Assembly: GCA_964440605.1 (NCBI GenBank)
Contig: CAYTSW010000012.1
Location: 1-34,762, forward strand
Length of the DNA: 34,762 nucleotides
From: CAYTSW01 sp964440605
GTDB lineage: Bacteria; Planctomycetota; Phycisphaerae; Phycisphaerales; UBA1924
Direction: 5' to 3'
Under the pieces are notes generated by a model. That model was not told the origin of the DNA. It did not search any database and saw only the letters and a program-made list of their open reading frames with translations. A program made the translations under genes and the position numbers. This document shows positions 24,037 to 31,462 of this stretch, one piece after another (the first letter of the stretch is position 1; each line of letters starts with the position of its first letter).

Positions 24037-25203
24037 TCAGTCGATCGGGCCGCGGCCGAGAACTTCGGCGATGGCGTTGGTCAGGCCCACGACCTCGGCG
24101 GGGCCGATGTGCCCGATGGCGCCGATGCGGAAGGTCTCGGCACGGGTGACGCGCTGGGGGAAGATGATGTAGCCGCGCTCGCGCAAGGCGGCCTTGAAGC
24201 GGTCGAAGTCGAAGTCGTCGCTCGGGTAGTTGAACGTGGTGTTGATGTGGCCCCGGTTGTCGTCGTCGATGTAGGGCGTGATGCCGATAGCACCGAGACG
24301 TTCGATGGTCAGGCGCTGGTTGTTGCGGTACCGCTCGGCTCGTGTCGCGACGCCCCCCTCCTCCCCGAGCTCGTGCAGCGCCTGCTGGAAGGCGAGCAGG
24401 ACGTGCGTGGGCGGTGTGTAGCGGAACCGCCCCGTGTCGCGCATGAGCTTCCACTGCGCCTTGAGATCGAGCGACATCGAGGGCGCCGGCCAGTCGATGG
24501 CGTCCATCGCGCTCTGACGCGAGATGATGTAGCTCAGCCCCGGCACGCCCTGAGCACACTTGTTGGCCGAGGCCACGATGTGGTCGATCGGCGCATTGTC
24601 GAGATCGATCGCCCTGCCGGGGCCGACCTCGTAGCCGCAGAAGGTGGCCATGGCGTCAACGATCATGCGCACGTTGTGCTTCTTGGCGACTTCGCCGATG
24701 GCGTTGAGGTCGTGGATGACGCCGCTGGTGGTCTCGCAGTGGCAGAGGGCGATGTGCGTGATGGAGGGCTCGCTGGCGAGCAGGTCGTCGAGGCGCTGGG
24801 GGTCGTGGGCAAGGCGTTCCTCGCCGGTGATCTGCGAGAAGGGGATGCCCGCCTGCGCGGCGATGTCGCACAGCCGCTGGCCGTATAGCCCGTTGTTGAG
24901 GATCACCAGCTTGCCGTTCTGCGGGTGCACCGCCGACGTGACGACGCACTCCACGGCGTACGTACCCGAGCCGGGCAGCAGGGTGACGGCAAAGTCGTCC
25001 CGGCCGCCGCAGACCTCGAGCAAGCGGCGCTGGCAATCGCGCACCGCGTCGGTGGTGTCGGCGTCCCAGGAGCCCACGTCCTGTGCGGCGGCCATACGCA
25101 CGGCTCGGGACGTGGTTACGGGACCGGGCGTGAAGAGCACGCGTTGGCCGAGTCGGTCGGCGGGCTCGAAGTCGATCATGGGCGCGAGCTGCTGAGTCGT
25201 CAT
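24037..25203 (-). CDS. phnW: 2-aminoethylphosphonate--pyruvate transaminase
   Basis: PhnW converts 2-aminoethylphosphonate and pyruvate to phosphonoacetaldehyde and alanine, using PLP. The 388-residue product opens with LFTPGPVTTS and DVGSWD. It carries GSGTYAVECVV, DAMATFCGYE and the PLP lysine in SANKCAQGVPGLSY, and continues with SLDLKAQWKLM, RYTPPTH and FRIGAIGHI, all typical of PhnW. AAGG lies about 9 nt before ATG 25203. The usual partners (PhnX hydrolase or PhnY dehydrogenase, and a phosphonate transporter) are not in the window. The gene could serve phosphonate use or an alternative amino-transfer reaction. Confidence 0.92.
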   Translation of the reverse strand: MTTQQLAPMIDFEPADRLGQRVLFTPGPVTTSRAVRMAAAQDVGSWDADTTDAVRDCQRRLLEVCGGRDDFAVTLLPGSGTYAVECVVTSAVHPQNGKLVILNNGLYGQRLCDIAAQAGIPFSQITGEERLAHDPQRLDDLLASEPSITHIALCHCETTSGVIHDLNAIGEVAKKHNVRMIVDAMATFCGYEVGPGRAIDLDNAPIDHIVASANKCAQGVPGLSYIISRQSAMDAIDWPAPSMSLDLKAQWKLMRDTGRFRYTPPTHVLLAFQQALHELGEEGGVATRAERYRNNQRLTIERLGAIGITPYIDDDNRGHINTTFNYPSDDFDFDRFKAALRERGYIIFPQRVTRAETFRIGAIGHIGPAEVVGLTNAIAEVLGRGPID

Positions 25204-25241
25204 GGGATCGCCTTGCTGATGGGGCGGTTGGACATGAGATC

Positions 25242-25841
25242 CTACGCCGGGCGCCGCTCGCTCCGGCGGAGCATGAAGGCCGCGCGCGTGAACCGCAGGC
25301 GGCGGACCGGGAGTTCCCGACCATCTTTCTCCACGCTCTCAAGACCCTCTTCCGGGCCGTAGGGGGTCATGCCGATCTTCTCGACGACGCGGCGGGAAGC
25401 GGGGTTGTTGAGGAAGACCTCGGCGCACACCGCCGTCGCCTTGAGGTGGTCGAAGGCGAAGGTGGTCATCGCGGCCACCGCTTCGGTCGCGTACCCCCTG
25501 CCCCACTCAGGGACGGCCACCCAGTACCCGAGTTCGACCCAGCCAGCGTCGTCGCCTTCGGTCTCACGCAGGCGTTCGAGGCGCAGGCCAACGCCGCCCA
25601 CCAGACGCTCGGTCTCCTTGCTGAAAACTCCCCGGGCAAAGAGGTTGGACTCCGCGATGGGCCCGGCGGCTCGGTCGATGAACTCGCGAGCGTGGGTGAT
25701 GGAGTAGGGGTGCGGGATGCGGAGGGTGGCTTCGGCGATGCGGCGGTCGCCGATGGCGGCGCACAGGTCCAGCGCATCGTCGCGCGTGTACCTGCGCAGG
25801 ACGAGCCGCGGCGTCTCCAACTTCACCTTTTCCGGCTTCAT
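25242..25841 (-). CDS. GNAT family N-acetyltransferase (RimJ/RimL-like)
   Basis: The 199-residue product begins LETPRLVLRRYTRDDA, the standard opening of RimJ/RimL-type acetyltransferases. It has the acetyl-CoA-binding stretch PEWGRGYATEAVAAM and the following NNPASRRVVEKIGM. These enzymes acetylate N-terminal or side-chain amines; the substrate here is unknown. Start 25841 is used because upstream codons run into the spacer after dapF. It lies 49 nt after dapF and 38 nt before phnW, in one run of genes on the minus strand. Confidence 0.88.
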   Translation of the reverse strand: MKPEKVKLETPRLVLRRYTRDDALDLCAAIGDRRIAEATLRIPHPYSITHAREFIDRAAGPIAESNLFARGVFSKETERLVGGVGLRLERLRETEGDDAGWVELGYWVAVPEWGRGYATEAVAAMTTFAFDHLKATAVCAEVFLNNPASRRVVEKIGMTPYGPEEGLESVEKDGRELPVRRLRFTRAAFMLRRSERRPA

Positions 25842-25890
25842 CGGCGAGATGGTCGCACACCTCTCGCGAGGCGTCCAGACGCGAACGCCG

Positions 25891-26877
25891 TCACGGGCGG
25901 ACGAGCACGCCCGGGGACGCGACGCGGCCCTCGAAAACGACACGCGCCGGACCGGTGAGGCTGACCGCGTTGGTCCCCTTTTCCCATCGCACCGTCACCT
26001 CACCCCCCGGCGAGCGGATGAGCGGCGAGCGGTCGAGGCGGTTGGTCAACACCCCGGCGACCGCGACGGCGCACGCGCCGGACCCGCACCCGAGCGTGTG
26101 CCCCGACCCACGCTCCCACGAGAACACGTGCGCACGGCCCTCGTCCTCCACCTTCACGAAGTGCGCGTTCACCCGCTCGGGGAACGCCGCGTGCCGCTCG
26201 AGCAGCGGACCGACGGTGAAGAGCAGCGCCTCGGGCGTATCGGTGAAGACGACGGCGTGCGGGTTGCCCATCGACACCACCACACACTCAAGCTCGGACA
26301 CCGTCGTGACACCCGCCGGCACGCGCAGGCGGCGCACGTGATCACCTTCGACCACCGGCGCATCATCCGCGCGGAGCGGGACCCGTGCCGGGTCCAGGAC
26401 GGGCTCGCCCATATCGGCCGTCACGGCTTCGACGCGGCCTTCGGCGTCGAGGTGCGCCCGCGCTTCGACGATGATCCGCGAGGCGCCGTCGCCCACCTCG
26501 ACCCAGACGCGGGTGTAGCGGTCGGCGCTGATGTAGCCACGCTCGATGGCGAGCTTGACGACGCAGCGGAGCCCGTTGCCGCACATGCCGCCCGGCGAGC
26601 CGTCGGCGTTGAAGACACGCATGGCGATCGTCCGCCCGTCGCGCTCGCCGCTTGTCGGGGCGGCCGACTCCATCAGCAGCAGCCCGTCCGCCCCCACGCC
26701 GAAGTGCCGATCGCTCAGCAGCCGGGCGGCCACGCTCGGATCGCCAAGTTCGTTCGCAGGGCCGTTGCCGATCACGTCCACGACAACGTAGTCGTTGCCC
26801 ACGCTCTCAACCTTCGCGAACGCGAGGCCGGCCAGAGCGTGACGAGGCTCAACGGCGCCGGGCGCGACATCGTCCAT
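25891..26877 (-). CDS. dapF: Diaminopimelate epimerase
   Basis: DapF interconverts LL- and meso-diaminopimelate for lysine and peptidoglycan synthesis. In the 328-residue product the two catalytic cysteines are in MCGNGLRC and GCGSGACA. SVGNDYVVVD, HFGVGADG and SMGNPHAVVF are further family motifs. About 20 residues precede the core. The start at 26877 overlaps the M48 stop by 1 nt (TGATG), so the two genes are coupled. A frame extending upstream to 27288 lies inside the M48 gene and is rejected. Confidence 0.95.
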   Translation of the reverse strand: MDDVAPGAVEPRHALAGLAFAKVESVGNDYVVVDVIGNGPANELGDPSVAARLLSDRHFGVGADGLLLMESAAPTSGERDGRTIAMRVFNADGSPGGMCGNGLRCVVKLAIERGYISADRYTRVWVEVGDGASRIIVEARAHLDAEGRVEAVTADMGEPVLDPARVPLRADDAPVVEGDHVRRLRVPAGVTTVSELECVVVSMGNPHAVVFTDTPEALLFTVGPLLERHAAFPERVNAHFVKVEDEGRAHVFSWERGSGHTLGCGSGACAVAVAGVLTNRLDRSPLIRSPGGEVTVRWEKGTNAVSLTGPARVVFEGRVASPGVLVRP

Positions 26878-28334
26878 CAGAGATACTCCCGTGCCTCGGG
26901 CACCCAGACGAGCAGCGCGATCAGCCCGACCGTTCCGAGCGCGACGATCGCCTTGAGCACGCGCACGCGACGGTCGATCGGCAGGCGATCCAGGTCGGCG
27001 CCCACCAGGGCCAGCAGGCGGCGTTGACGCCTCCGGATCGAGCCGTGGCGAAAGGAAAACTTCGTCGGGTCGATGTGGTTGAAGCGGGCGACGCTCTCCA
27101 GCGCCGAGGCCATGGGGATGGCGTCGGAGTCCTCGACCGTGCGCGCGCCGCGAGCGCCGGCGTGCTCCAGCGCGAGGTGACGCGCGGCGAACGCGTCGGC
27201 CTGTTCCTCGAAGCGCCGGCTGACGACGCCCAGGATCGTCAGCCCCACCGCCATCGCGACGATGAGCGTCACCGTCGTCACCAGCCAACCCTCGCCCCAG
27301 GCGGGCGAAGGCAGCGCGGCTTCCATCGCGAGGCCGGTCAGCGTGGACGCCAGACCGATCGTCGTGAGGACCGCGGCGCCGAGCCAGGGAATGTGCCGAT
27401 GCCGCGCGTGGGCGATCTCGTGCGCCATCACCGCCCGGACCTCGCGCTCATCCAAGCGCTCGAGCAGCGCGTCGGTGAGCAGGATGTAGCGCAGCGGCGG
27501 GAACAGCCCGACCAGCGCGCCGTTGAGGATCAACCCGCGCGTGTGCCACAGCAGGATCGCCGAGACGCGTACGCGGTGACGCCGGCACAGCGCGAGCAGA
27601 TCGTCGCGCAGCGGGCCCGGCGGGAGCTTGCGTGTGCTCCAGACGAAGCGCCAGAGCACCGGGATCAGCGCGACGACGACAACGGTCGCCAGCAGCACCA
27701 GCCCGAGCGAGGCCCAGCCCCACGATTCGAGCGTCCAGCCGAGTTGGTCGCCATACCGCCCGCGGAGCCACCAGAGCAAGTGTTCGCCGCCCTCGTGCGC
27801 CGTGAGCAGGAGGAAAGCCGCCAGCAACGGAGCCGCGGCGTGGAAGCGGAACTGCTCCAGCGCGTAGACCCACCGGGCGGGCGGCGGGTGCAGCGGTCGC
27901 CCCTCGTCCATCGCGCGTAGAAACGTCGCCTCCCGGATCCGCCGCTCGATCGGAAAGAAGATCACCCACGAGCCGAAGAGAGCAACCGACGCCGGCACGA
28001 GCGCGACCAGCTCGTCCACCCCGACCAGATCGCCCGTCGCGGCCCGGACGCTCTCGAGCATCCCGAAGCCGAAGAGCAACGCCGCGTGCCACCCGACGAT
28101 CGCCAGCCGCGTCAGGACAAGCGCCCGGTCGGCCAGGCGGATCCAGATGGGGCGGCCCGAACGGTCCACGCGATGCCCCGCCAGCGCGACCAGCCCGCTC
28201 AGCAGAACCAGGATGACGGCGTACCCCCCCACCGCGACGAGGGCGACAACGCCCAGCGTGAACTCCGGCGCCGCGGCCGAGCCGCCGCGCAGACCCACCA
28301 ACGCGACCAGCGCCAGGACGAGGAGCATGCCCAT
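26877..28334 (-). CDS. M48 family membrane metalloprotease
   Basis: The 485-residue integral membrane product has the zinc motif AHEIAHARHRH and, further on, the third ligand region RRFEEQADAFAARH. Several hydrophobic helices lie before the active site (for example VVALVAVGGYAVILVLLSG and LFGSWVIFFPI) and two between the motifs and the C-terminus. This is the Ste24/HtpX-type arrangement, in which the active site faces the cytoplasmic side. A role in membrane protein quality control is known for the family and only inferred here. It starts 13 nt after the HEAT-like lipoprotein gene and overlaps dapF by 1 nt. Confidence 0.88.
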   Translation of the reverse strand: MGMLLVLALVALVGLRGGSAAAPEFTLGVVALVAVGGYAVILVLLSGLVALAGHRVDRSGRPIWIRLADRALVLTRLAIVGWHAALLFGFGMLESVRAATGDLVGVDELVALVPASVALFGSWVIFFPIERRIREATFLRAMDEGRPLHPPPARWVYALEQFRFHAAAPLLAAFLLLTAHEGGEHLLWWLRGRYGDQLGWTLESWGWASLGLVLLATVVVVALIPVLWRFVWSTRKLPPGPLRDDLLALCRRHRVRVSAILLWHTRGLILNGALVGLFPPLRYILLTDALLERLDEREVRAVMAHEIAHARHRHIPWLGAAVLTTIGLASTLTGLAMEAALPSPAWGEGWLVTTVTLIVAMAVGLTILGVVSRRFEEQADAFAARHLALEHAGARGARTVEDSDAIPMASALESVARFNHIDPTKFSFRHGSIRRRQRRLLALVGADLDRLPIDRRVRVLKAIVALGTVGLIALLVWVPEAREYL

Positions 28335-28347
28335 CAGGCGGCCCCGC

Positions 28348-29817
28348 TCACGGCCGGGTCACGCTGCCGAGGTCGAGCACGCGGCGATCGGCGCTGTAGA
28401 AGTCCGCGTTGAGGGTGTCTTCATCGGTCGAGGTCAGCACCATCGCGACGAAGCCGAAACGCTCGACGAACTCGATGTCGGCCAGGCTGGGCCCGGCGTA
28501 GGACGCGAGGTCGGGCTTGCGCGCATGGAAGTGGTAGACGAAGGGCGCGTCGGTCGCGGCGGCGATCATCGCGGCGCTCGCAATAAAGCGGTCGTCCCCC
28601 AGCCGCTGCGCGGGCCGAGGCGGGTAGTGGGCCGCCAGGAAGACGGGCGATTCTTCCTCGGGGAGAATGACACCGCCGTGCTCGGTGGTGGGGTCGTCGC
28701 GGTCGAGGTCGACCTGTCGGAAGAGCTCGGCGACGAGCCCGCGATCGTCGAGCACACGGCGGGCGACCAGAGCCGCGAGCGTGTCGGGCCACGGGAGGCC
28801 ATCGATCACGCGGCTGGGCAGTTCGTCCTCGTAGATTCCGGCCGTGTCGGCGCGTGCGTGGTGGTCCTGCCCGTCGAGCGCGCTGCGCAAGCGGTCGCGC
28901 AGATCGGCGGGGCTCAGGCCGAGCAGCGCGGCTTCGTGCCGCGCGGTCCACACGAGGGTGGGCAAGTGGTGCAGGCCCAAGCCGACGCGCTGCTGATCCG
29001 ACAGCACGCTGATGACGCCGGCGGCTTCGCGGCGGAAGGCCGCGTGCTCATCGGTGAACAGATCCGCGAGCCGCGCGAGCTGCTCGCCCGTGCCGGGTAC
29101 GACACCCAGCGTCCGCGCCGCCTCGCGCAGCGTGACGAGCAGTTGGTCCTCGCGGTCGGTCTCGAGTCTTGATAGCCGATCGCGGAGGTAGTCCTCGTCG
29201 ACGTCCAACCGGTGCAGGAGCGACCAGGCGGCCAGACGATCGCGCTCGCGCACGGGCTGCTCGTCGAACTCGAGCGGGCGGGCGGCGAAGACGTCGAAGA
29301 CCGCTTCGGGCACCGAGCGGTCGCCAGCCAGACGCTCGATGACGCGGCGCTCGGGGCGGCGATCGTCCGGTCGCAATGGCTGAGGGCGCGCGAAGGACGC
29401 GACGAAGGCGGGCAGGAACTCTTCCCAGCCGCGATCGACGGCGACGCCGCCCACATGCTCGAGCACTTCCCACTCCTCCCACGCCGACTCGGTCGGCACC
29501 ATCAGACGCAGCATCGCCCGCGTGTCGTCGAGCCGCTCGTCGTCGGCGAGCAGCGCATCGAGGGCGGCGATGCGCACCATCGCGGGCGTGCTCCGGCTCC
29601 AGGCAACATCCTTGAGGGCTTCGCGCTCCGAGGCCGGCTCCTCGCCCGCCGCGATGGCGTCGCCCAGGGCTTCGATCGCCCGCTCGCGGGTGCGGGTGTG
29701 GGCTTCGTCGTCGGTGACGTCGGCGTAGTCGACCTCGCCGCCACCGGCGCAGCCGAGGAGCGTGAGGGCGAGCAGCCCGATAAGGACGTGTGCGGCGCGG
29801 TGGGTTGAGGGCGTCAT
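28348..29817 (-). CDS. Putative lipoprotein with HEAT-like repeats
   Basis: The 489-residue product begins with a signal peptide and lipobox (LLALTLLGCAGG, lipidated Cys23). The body is rich in short charged helices (RERAIEALGDAIA, MVRIAALDALLADDERL, RREAAGVISVLSD), suggesting alpha-solenoid or HEAT-like repeats. The C-terminal 150 residues contain a region with FVYHFHARKPD and FVAMVLTSTDEDT that I do not recognise. It is the first gene of a run with the M48 protease and dapF. The start at 29817 is preferred over an ATG at 29871 because of the signal peptide and because TACACT lies 6 nt upstream. Confidence 0.8.
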   Translation of the reverse strand: MTPSTHRAAHVLIGLLALTLLGCAGGGEVDYADVTDDEAHTRTRERAIEALGDAIAAGEEPASEREALKDVAWSRSTPAMVRIAALDALLADDERLDDTRAMLRLMVPTESAWEEWEVLEHVGGVAVDRGWEEFLPAFVASFARPQPLRPDDRRPERRVIERLAGDRSVPEAVFDVFAARPLEFDEQPVRERDRLAAWSLLHRLDVDEDYLRDRLSRLETDREDQLLVTLREAARTLGVVPGTGEQLARLADLFTDEHAAFRREAAGVISVLSDQQRVGLGLHHLPTLVWTARHEAALLGLSPADLRDRLRSALDGQDHHARADTAGIYEDELPSRVIDGLPWPDTLAALVARRVLDDRGLVAELFRQVDLDRDDPTTEHGGVILPEEESPVFLAAHYPPRPAQRLGDDRFIASAAMIAAATDAPFVYHFHARKPDLASYAGPSLADIEFVERFGFVAMVLTSTDEDTLNADFYSADRRVLDLGSVTRP

Positions 29818-29823
29818 CGGGCG

Positions 29824-29829
29824 AGTGTA
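29824..29829 (-). promoter_or_regulatory. Putative -10 box of the HEAT-like lipoprotein gene
   Basis: TACACT on the minus strand is followed by CGCCCG and the ATG at 29817. It lies 20 bp from the divergent nfu box at 29850-29855, so the two promoters would overlap. Confidence 0.5.
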
Positions 29830-29849
29830 CGCGGGGTCCTGCGCAGGTA

Positions 29850-29855
29850 TAGACT
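29850..29855 (+). promoter_or_regulatory. Putative -10 box of nfu
   Basis: TAGACT (within TATAGACT, 29848-29855) lies 8 nt before the GTG at 29864, with no Shine-Dalgarno sequence between. TATAGA within the same string is an equally good -10. Confidence 0.45.
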
Positions 29856-29863
29856 CTCCCATC

Positions 29864-30196
29864 GTGCGCATTCACTCGCAGCAAGCCGCCCCACCCCCCC
29901 CACCCCCCCCTGCGAAGTCCGAACAGGACGACCGCGAGAGCGTGCGGGTTGGGTCCGACGTGCCGGAGGAGGTCGCCCAACGCGTATCGCGCGTGATCGA
30001 GGCGATCCGCCCGGCGGTGCAGAGCGACGGCGGGGACATCGAACTCGCGGAGATCACCGACGATCTGCGCGTGCGCGTTCGCCTGCTCAAGGCGTGCATC
30101 GGGTGCCCCTCGAGCTCCATGACGCTCAAGATGGGCGTCGAGCGGAACCTGCGGGAGTACGTGCCCGAAGTGACCGGGGTCGAAGCCATCGAATAA
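29864..30196 (+). CDS. NifU-like Fe-S scaffold/carrier (Nfu domain)
   Basis: The 110-residue product is a single Nfu domain. VIEAIRPAVQSDGGDIEL, KACIGCPSSSMTLK and GVERNLREYVPEV are family-defining. Cys78 and Cys81 (CIGC) would bind a [4Fe-4S] cluster bridged between two subunits for delivery to client proteins. The start is GTG at 29864; upstream in-frame ATGs would require reading through the divergent promoter. A run of seven prolines precedes the domain. Cluster-assembly partners are not in the window. A 6-bp hairpin follows the stop directly. Confidence 0.9.
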   Translation: MRIHSQQAAPPPPPPPAKSEQDDRESVRVGSDVPEEVAQRVSRVIEAIRPAVQSDGGDIELAEITDDLRVRVRLLKACIGCPSSSMTLKMGVERNLREYVPEVTGVEAIE

Positions 30197-30213
30197 CGCG
30201 CAGAACATGCGCG
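30197..30213 (+). terminator. Hairpin directly after the nfu stop codon
   Basis: CGCGCA (30197-30202) and TGCGCG (30208-30213) form a 6-bp stem with a GAACA loop, beginning at the base after the stop codon. No T tract follows, so its strength as a terminator is uncertain. Confidence 0.4.
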
Positions 30214-30225
30214 GGAGACCCCGTA

Positions 30226-30267
30226 GAGCGGTCGCCTCTCTGACGCGTGGTGGCGTCCGGACCGCTC
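30226..30267. other. Nested inverted repeat upstream of csrA
   Basis: The outer arms GAGCGGTC and GACCGCTC pair over 8 bp. The inner arms GACGC (30242-30246) and GCGTC (30253-30257) pair over 5 bp around GTGGTG. The element lies in the 166-bp nfu-csrA spacer and could be an operator, an attenuator or part of a small RNA. Confidence 0.45.
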
Positions 30268-30315
30268 ATCTACCACGAATCCACAAGGTCGCGGTTCCAT
30301 CGACCCGTTTGGGTG

Positions 30316-30355
30316 GTAGGCTGTCGGCTGGTGGTGAACCGCCTACAGCAGGAGG
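30316..30355 (+). promoter_or_regulatory. csrA leader: inverted repeat and Shine-Dalgarno site
   Basis: GTAGGC (30316-30321) pairs with GCCTAC (30341-30346). AGGAGG (30350-30355) follows 3 nt later and lies 7 nt before ATG 30363. The SD contains a GGA, the core of CsrA-binding sites, which would allow self-repression. TAGGCT (30317-30322) could alternatively be a -10 box, in which case the repeat acts at the DNA level. Confidence 0.45.
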
Positions 30356-30362
30356 CTGGGCG

Positions 30363-30569
30363 ATGCTGGTGATCACACGACGTGAAGGCGAAGAGGTCGT
30401 CATCGGCGACCCGAAGAATCCCATAGGTGTGGTGCGCATCGCCAACATCAAAGGCGACCGCGTGCGCATCGCCTTCGAGTTCCCCCGGGAGATCGAAGTC
30501 CACCGGCGCGAAGTGGCGGACCAGATCGTGTCCGAAGGCCCCACCGTCGTCGCCAAAATCGGCTCCTAG
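30363..30569 (+). CDS. csrA: Carbon storage regulator CsrA
   Basis: CsrA is a small dimeric RNA-binding protein that blocks or alters translation by binding GGA motifs near ribosome sites. The 68-residue product starts MLVITRREGEEVVIGD and has VRIANIKGDRVRIAFEFP and EIEVHRREV, the standard CsrA beta strands including the RNA-contacting RR near the N-terminus and the VHRREV segment. AGGAGG lies 7 nt before the ATG. The gene faces rsmA across 65 bp. No flagellar genes, often CsrA neighbours, are present. Confidence 0.95.
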   Translation: MLVITRREGEEVVIGDPKNPIGVVRIANIKGDRVRIAFEFPREIEVHRREVADQIVSEGPTVVAKIGS

Positions 30570-30634
30570 CCCCCCTCACCGCCGCGGCCACCCTTGGGCG
30601 CGGGGCCGTCCAGCAAGATCCGGACGCTCGGACC

Positions 30635-31459
30635 TCAGCCTGTTGGTGTCCGCTGCGCCAACGCCGCGAGTTCCTCGAAGGTGAAGGACTCGGGTCGGCG
30701 GGAGGCGTCGACGCCGTCCAGAGCCGGATGATCGCGGCCCAAGATCGCGCCGATCTGCTTGCGACGCTGTGTGAAGAGCGTGCGGCAAAGCATCCCGAGC
30801 CGCTGCGCGTGCTCGGGGCCTTCGACCAGCGGCGTCCGCCGCGGCTCGATGGCGATCATCTCGCTGCTGACCTTGGGCGACGGCCAGAAGCAGCCGGGCG
30901 GGAGCGTCGCGACCCGCTCCACGCGGCACATGGCCCCGACGATGACCGTGAGCTCGCTGTAGTCCCGCGTGTTCGGCTCGGCGCGCAGGCGCTGGGCGAC
31001 CTCGCGCTGGATGGTGACGTACTGGCCCAGGCACTGCTGCGATCGCTGCGCAAGGGCAACCATCAACGGGCTCGCCGCGCCGTATGGAAGGTTGGCGACG
31101 AGGCGGAAGGGGCGGCCCGCCAGAGCGTCGTCGATCGTGGGATGGACCGTGCGCTTGTCGTGGAGACAGTCGCCCTCGATGAGGTTCACACGGTCGGCCA
31201 GGCGATCACGGATGAGGGCGGCGAGGTGGCGGTCCAGCTCGCAGGCGATGACCGTGCAGCCACGCTCGAGGAGGGCTTCGGTCATCGCGCCCGTGCCGGG
31301 GCCGACTTCGAGAACGAGGTCGCCCTCGGCGGCGCCGGAGCGGTCGATGAGGCGGTCGATGTGAGTGGGCTCGATCAGAAAGTTCTGCCCGAGCGACTTC
31401 TTCGGGCGCAGGCCACGCTCAGCGAGAAGCGCCTTGATATCGCCCAACCGCTGCGGCAT
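30635..31459 (-). CDS. rsmA: 16S rRNA dimethyladenosine transferase
   Basis: RsmA (KsgA) dimethylates two adjacent adenines (A1518 and A1519 in E. coli numbering) near the 3' end of 16S rRNA during late 30S assembly, using SAM. In the 274-residue product KKSLGQNFL, the SAM-binding LEVGPGTGAMTEAL, EGDCL and the catalytic NLPYGAAS are all in place. FWPSPKVSSEMI is typical of the second half. It starts 3 nt after the stop of the HAD phosphatase gene, so the two are likely cotranscribed. Confidence 0.95.
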   Translation of the reverse strand: MPQRLGDIKALLAERGLRPKKSLGQNFLIEPTHIDRLIDRSGAAEGDLVLEVGPGTGAMTEALLERGCTVIACELDRHLAALIRDRLADRVNLIEGDCLHDKRTVHPTIDDALAGRPFRLVANLPYGAASPLMVALAQRSQQCLGQYVTIQREVAQRLRAEPNTRDYSELTVIVGAMCRVERVATLPPGCFWPSPKVSSEMIAIEPRRTPLVEGPEHAQRLGMLCRTLFTQRRKQIGAILGRDHPALDGVDASRRPESFTFEELAALAQRTPTG

Positions 31460-31462
31460 CGC

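Noticed and set aside
23849..24559. A long N-terminal extension of the second M20 peptidase.
   Set aside because: The extension lies in a shadow frame of phnW and across the palindrome at 23953; the M20 domain begins soon after ATG 23848.
26878..27288. An extended DapF starting inside the M48 gene.
   Set aside because: The extra residues are a shadow frame of the protease, and a coupled TGATG start fits the family length.
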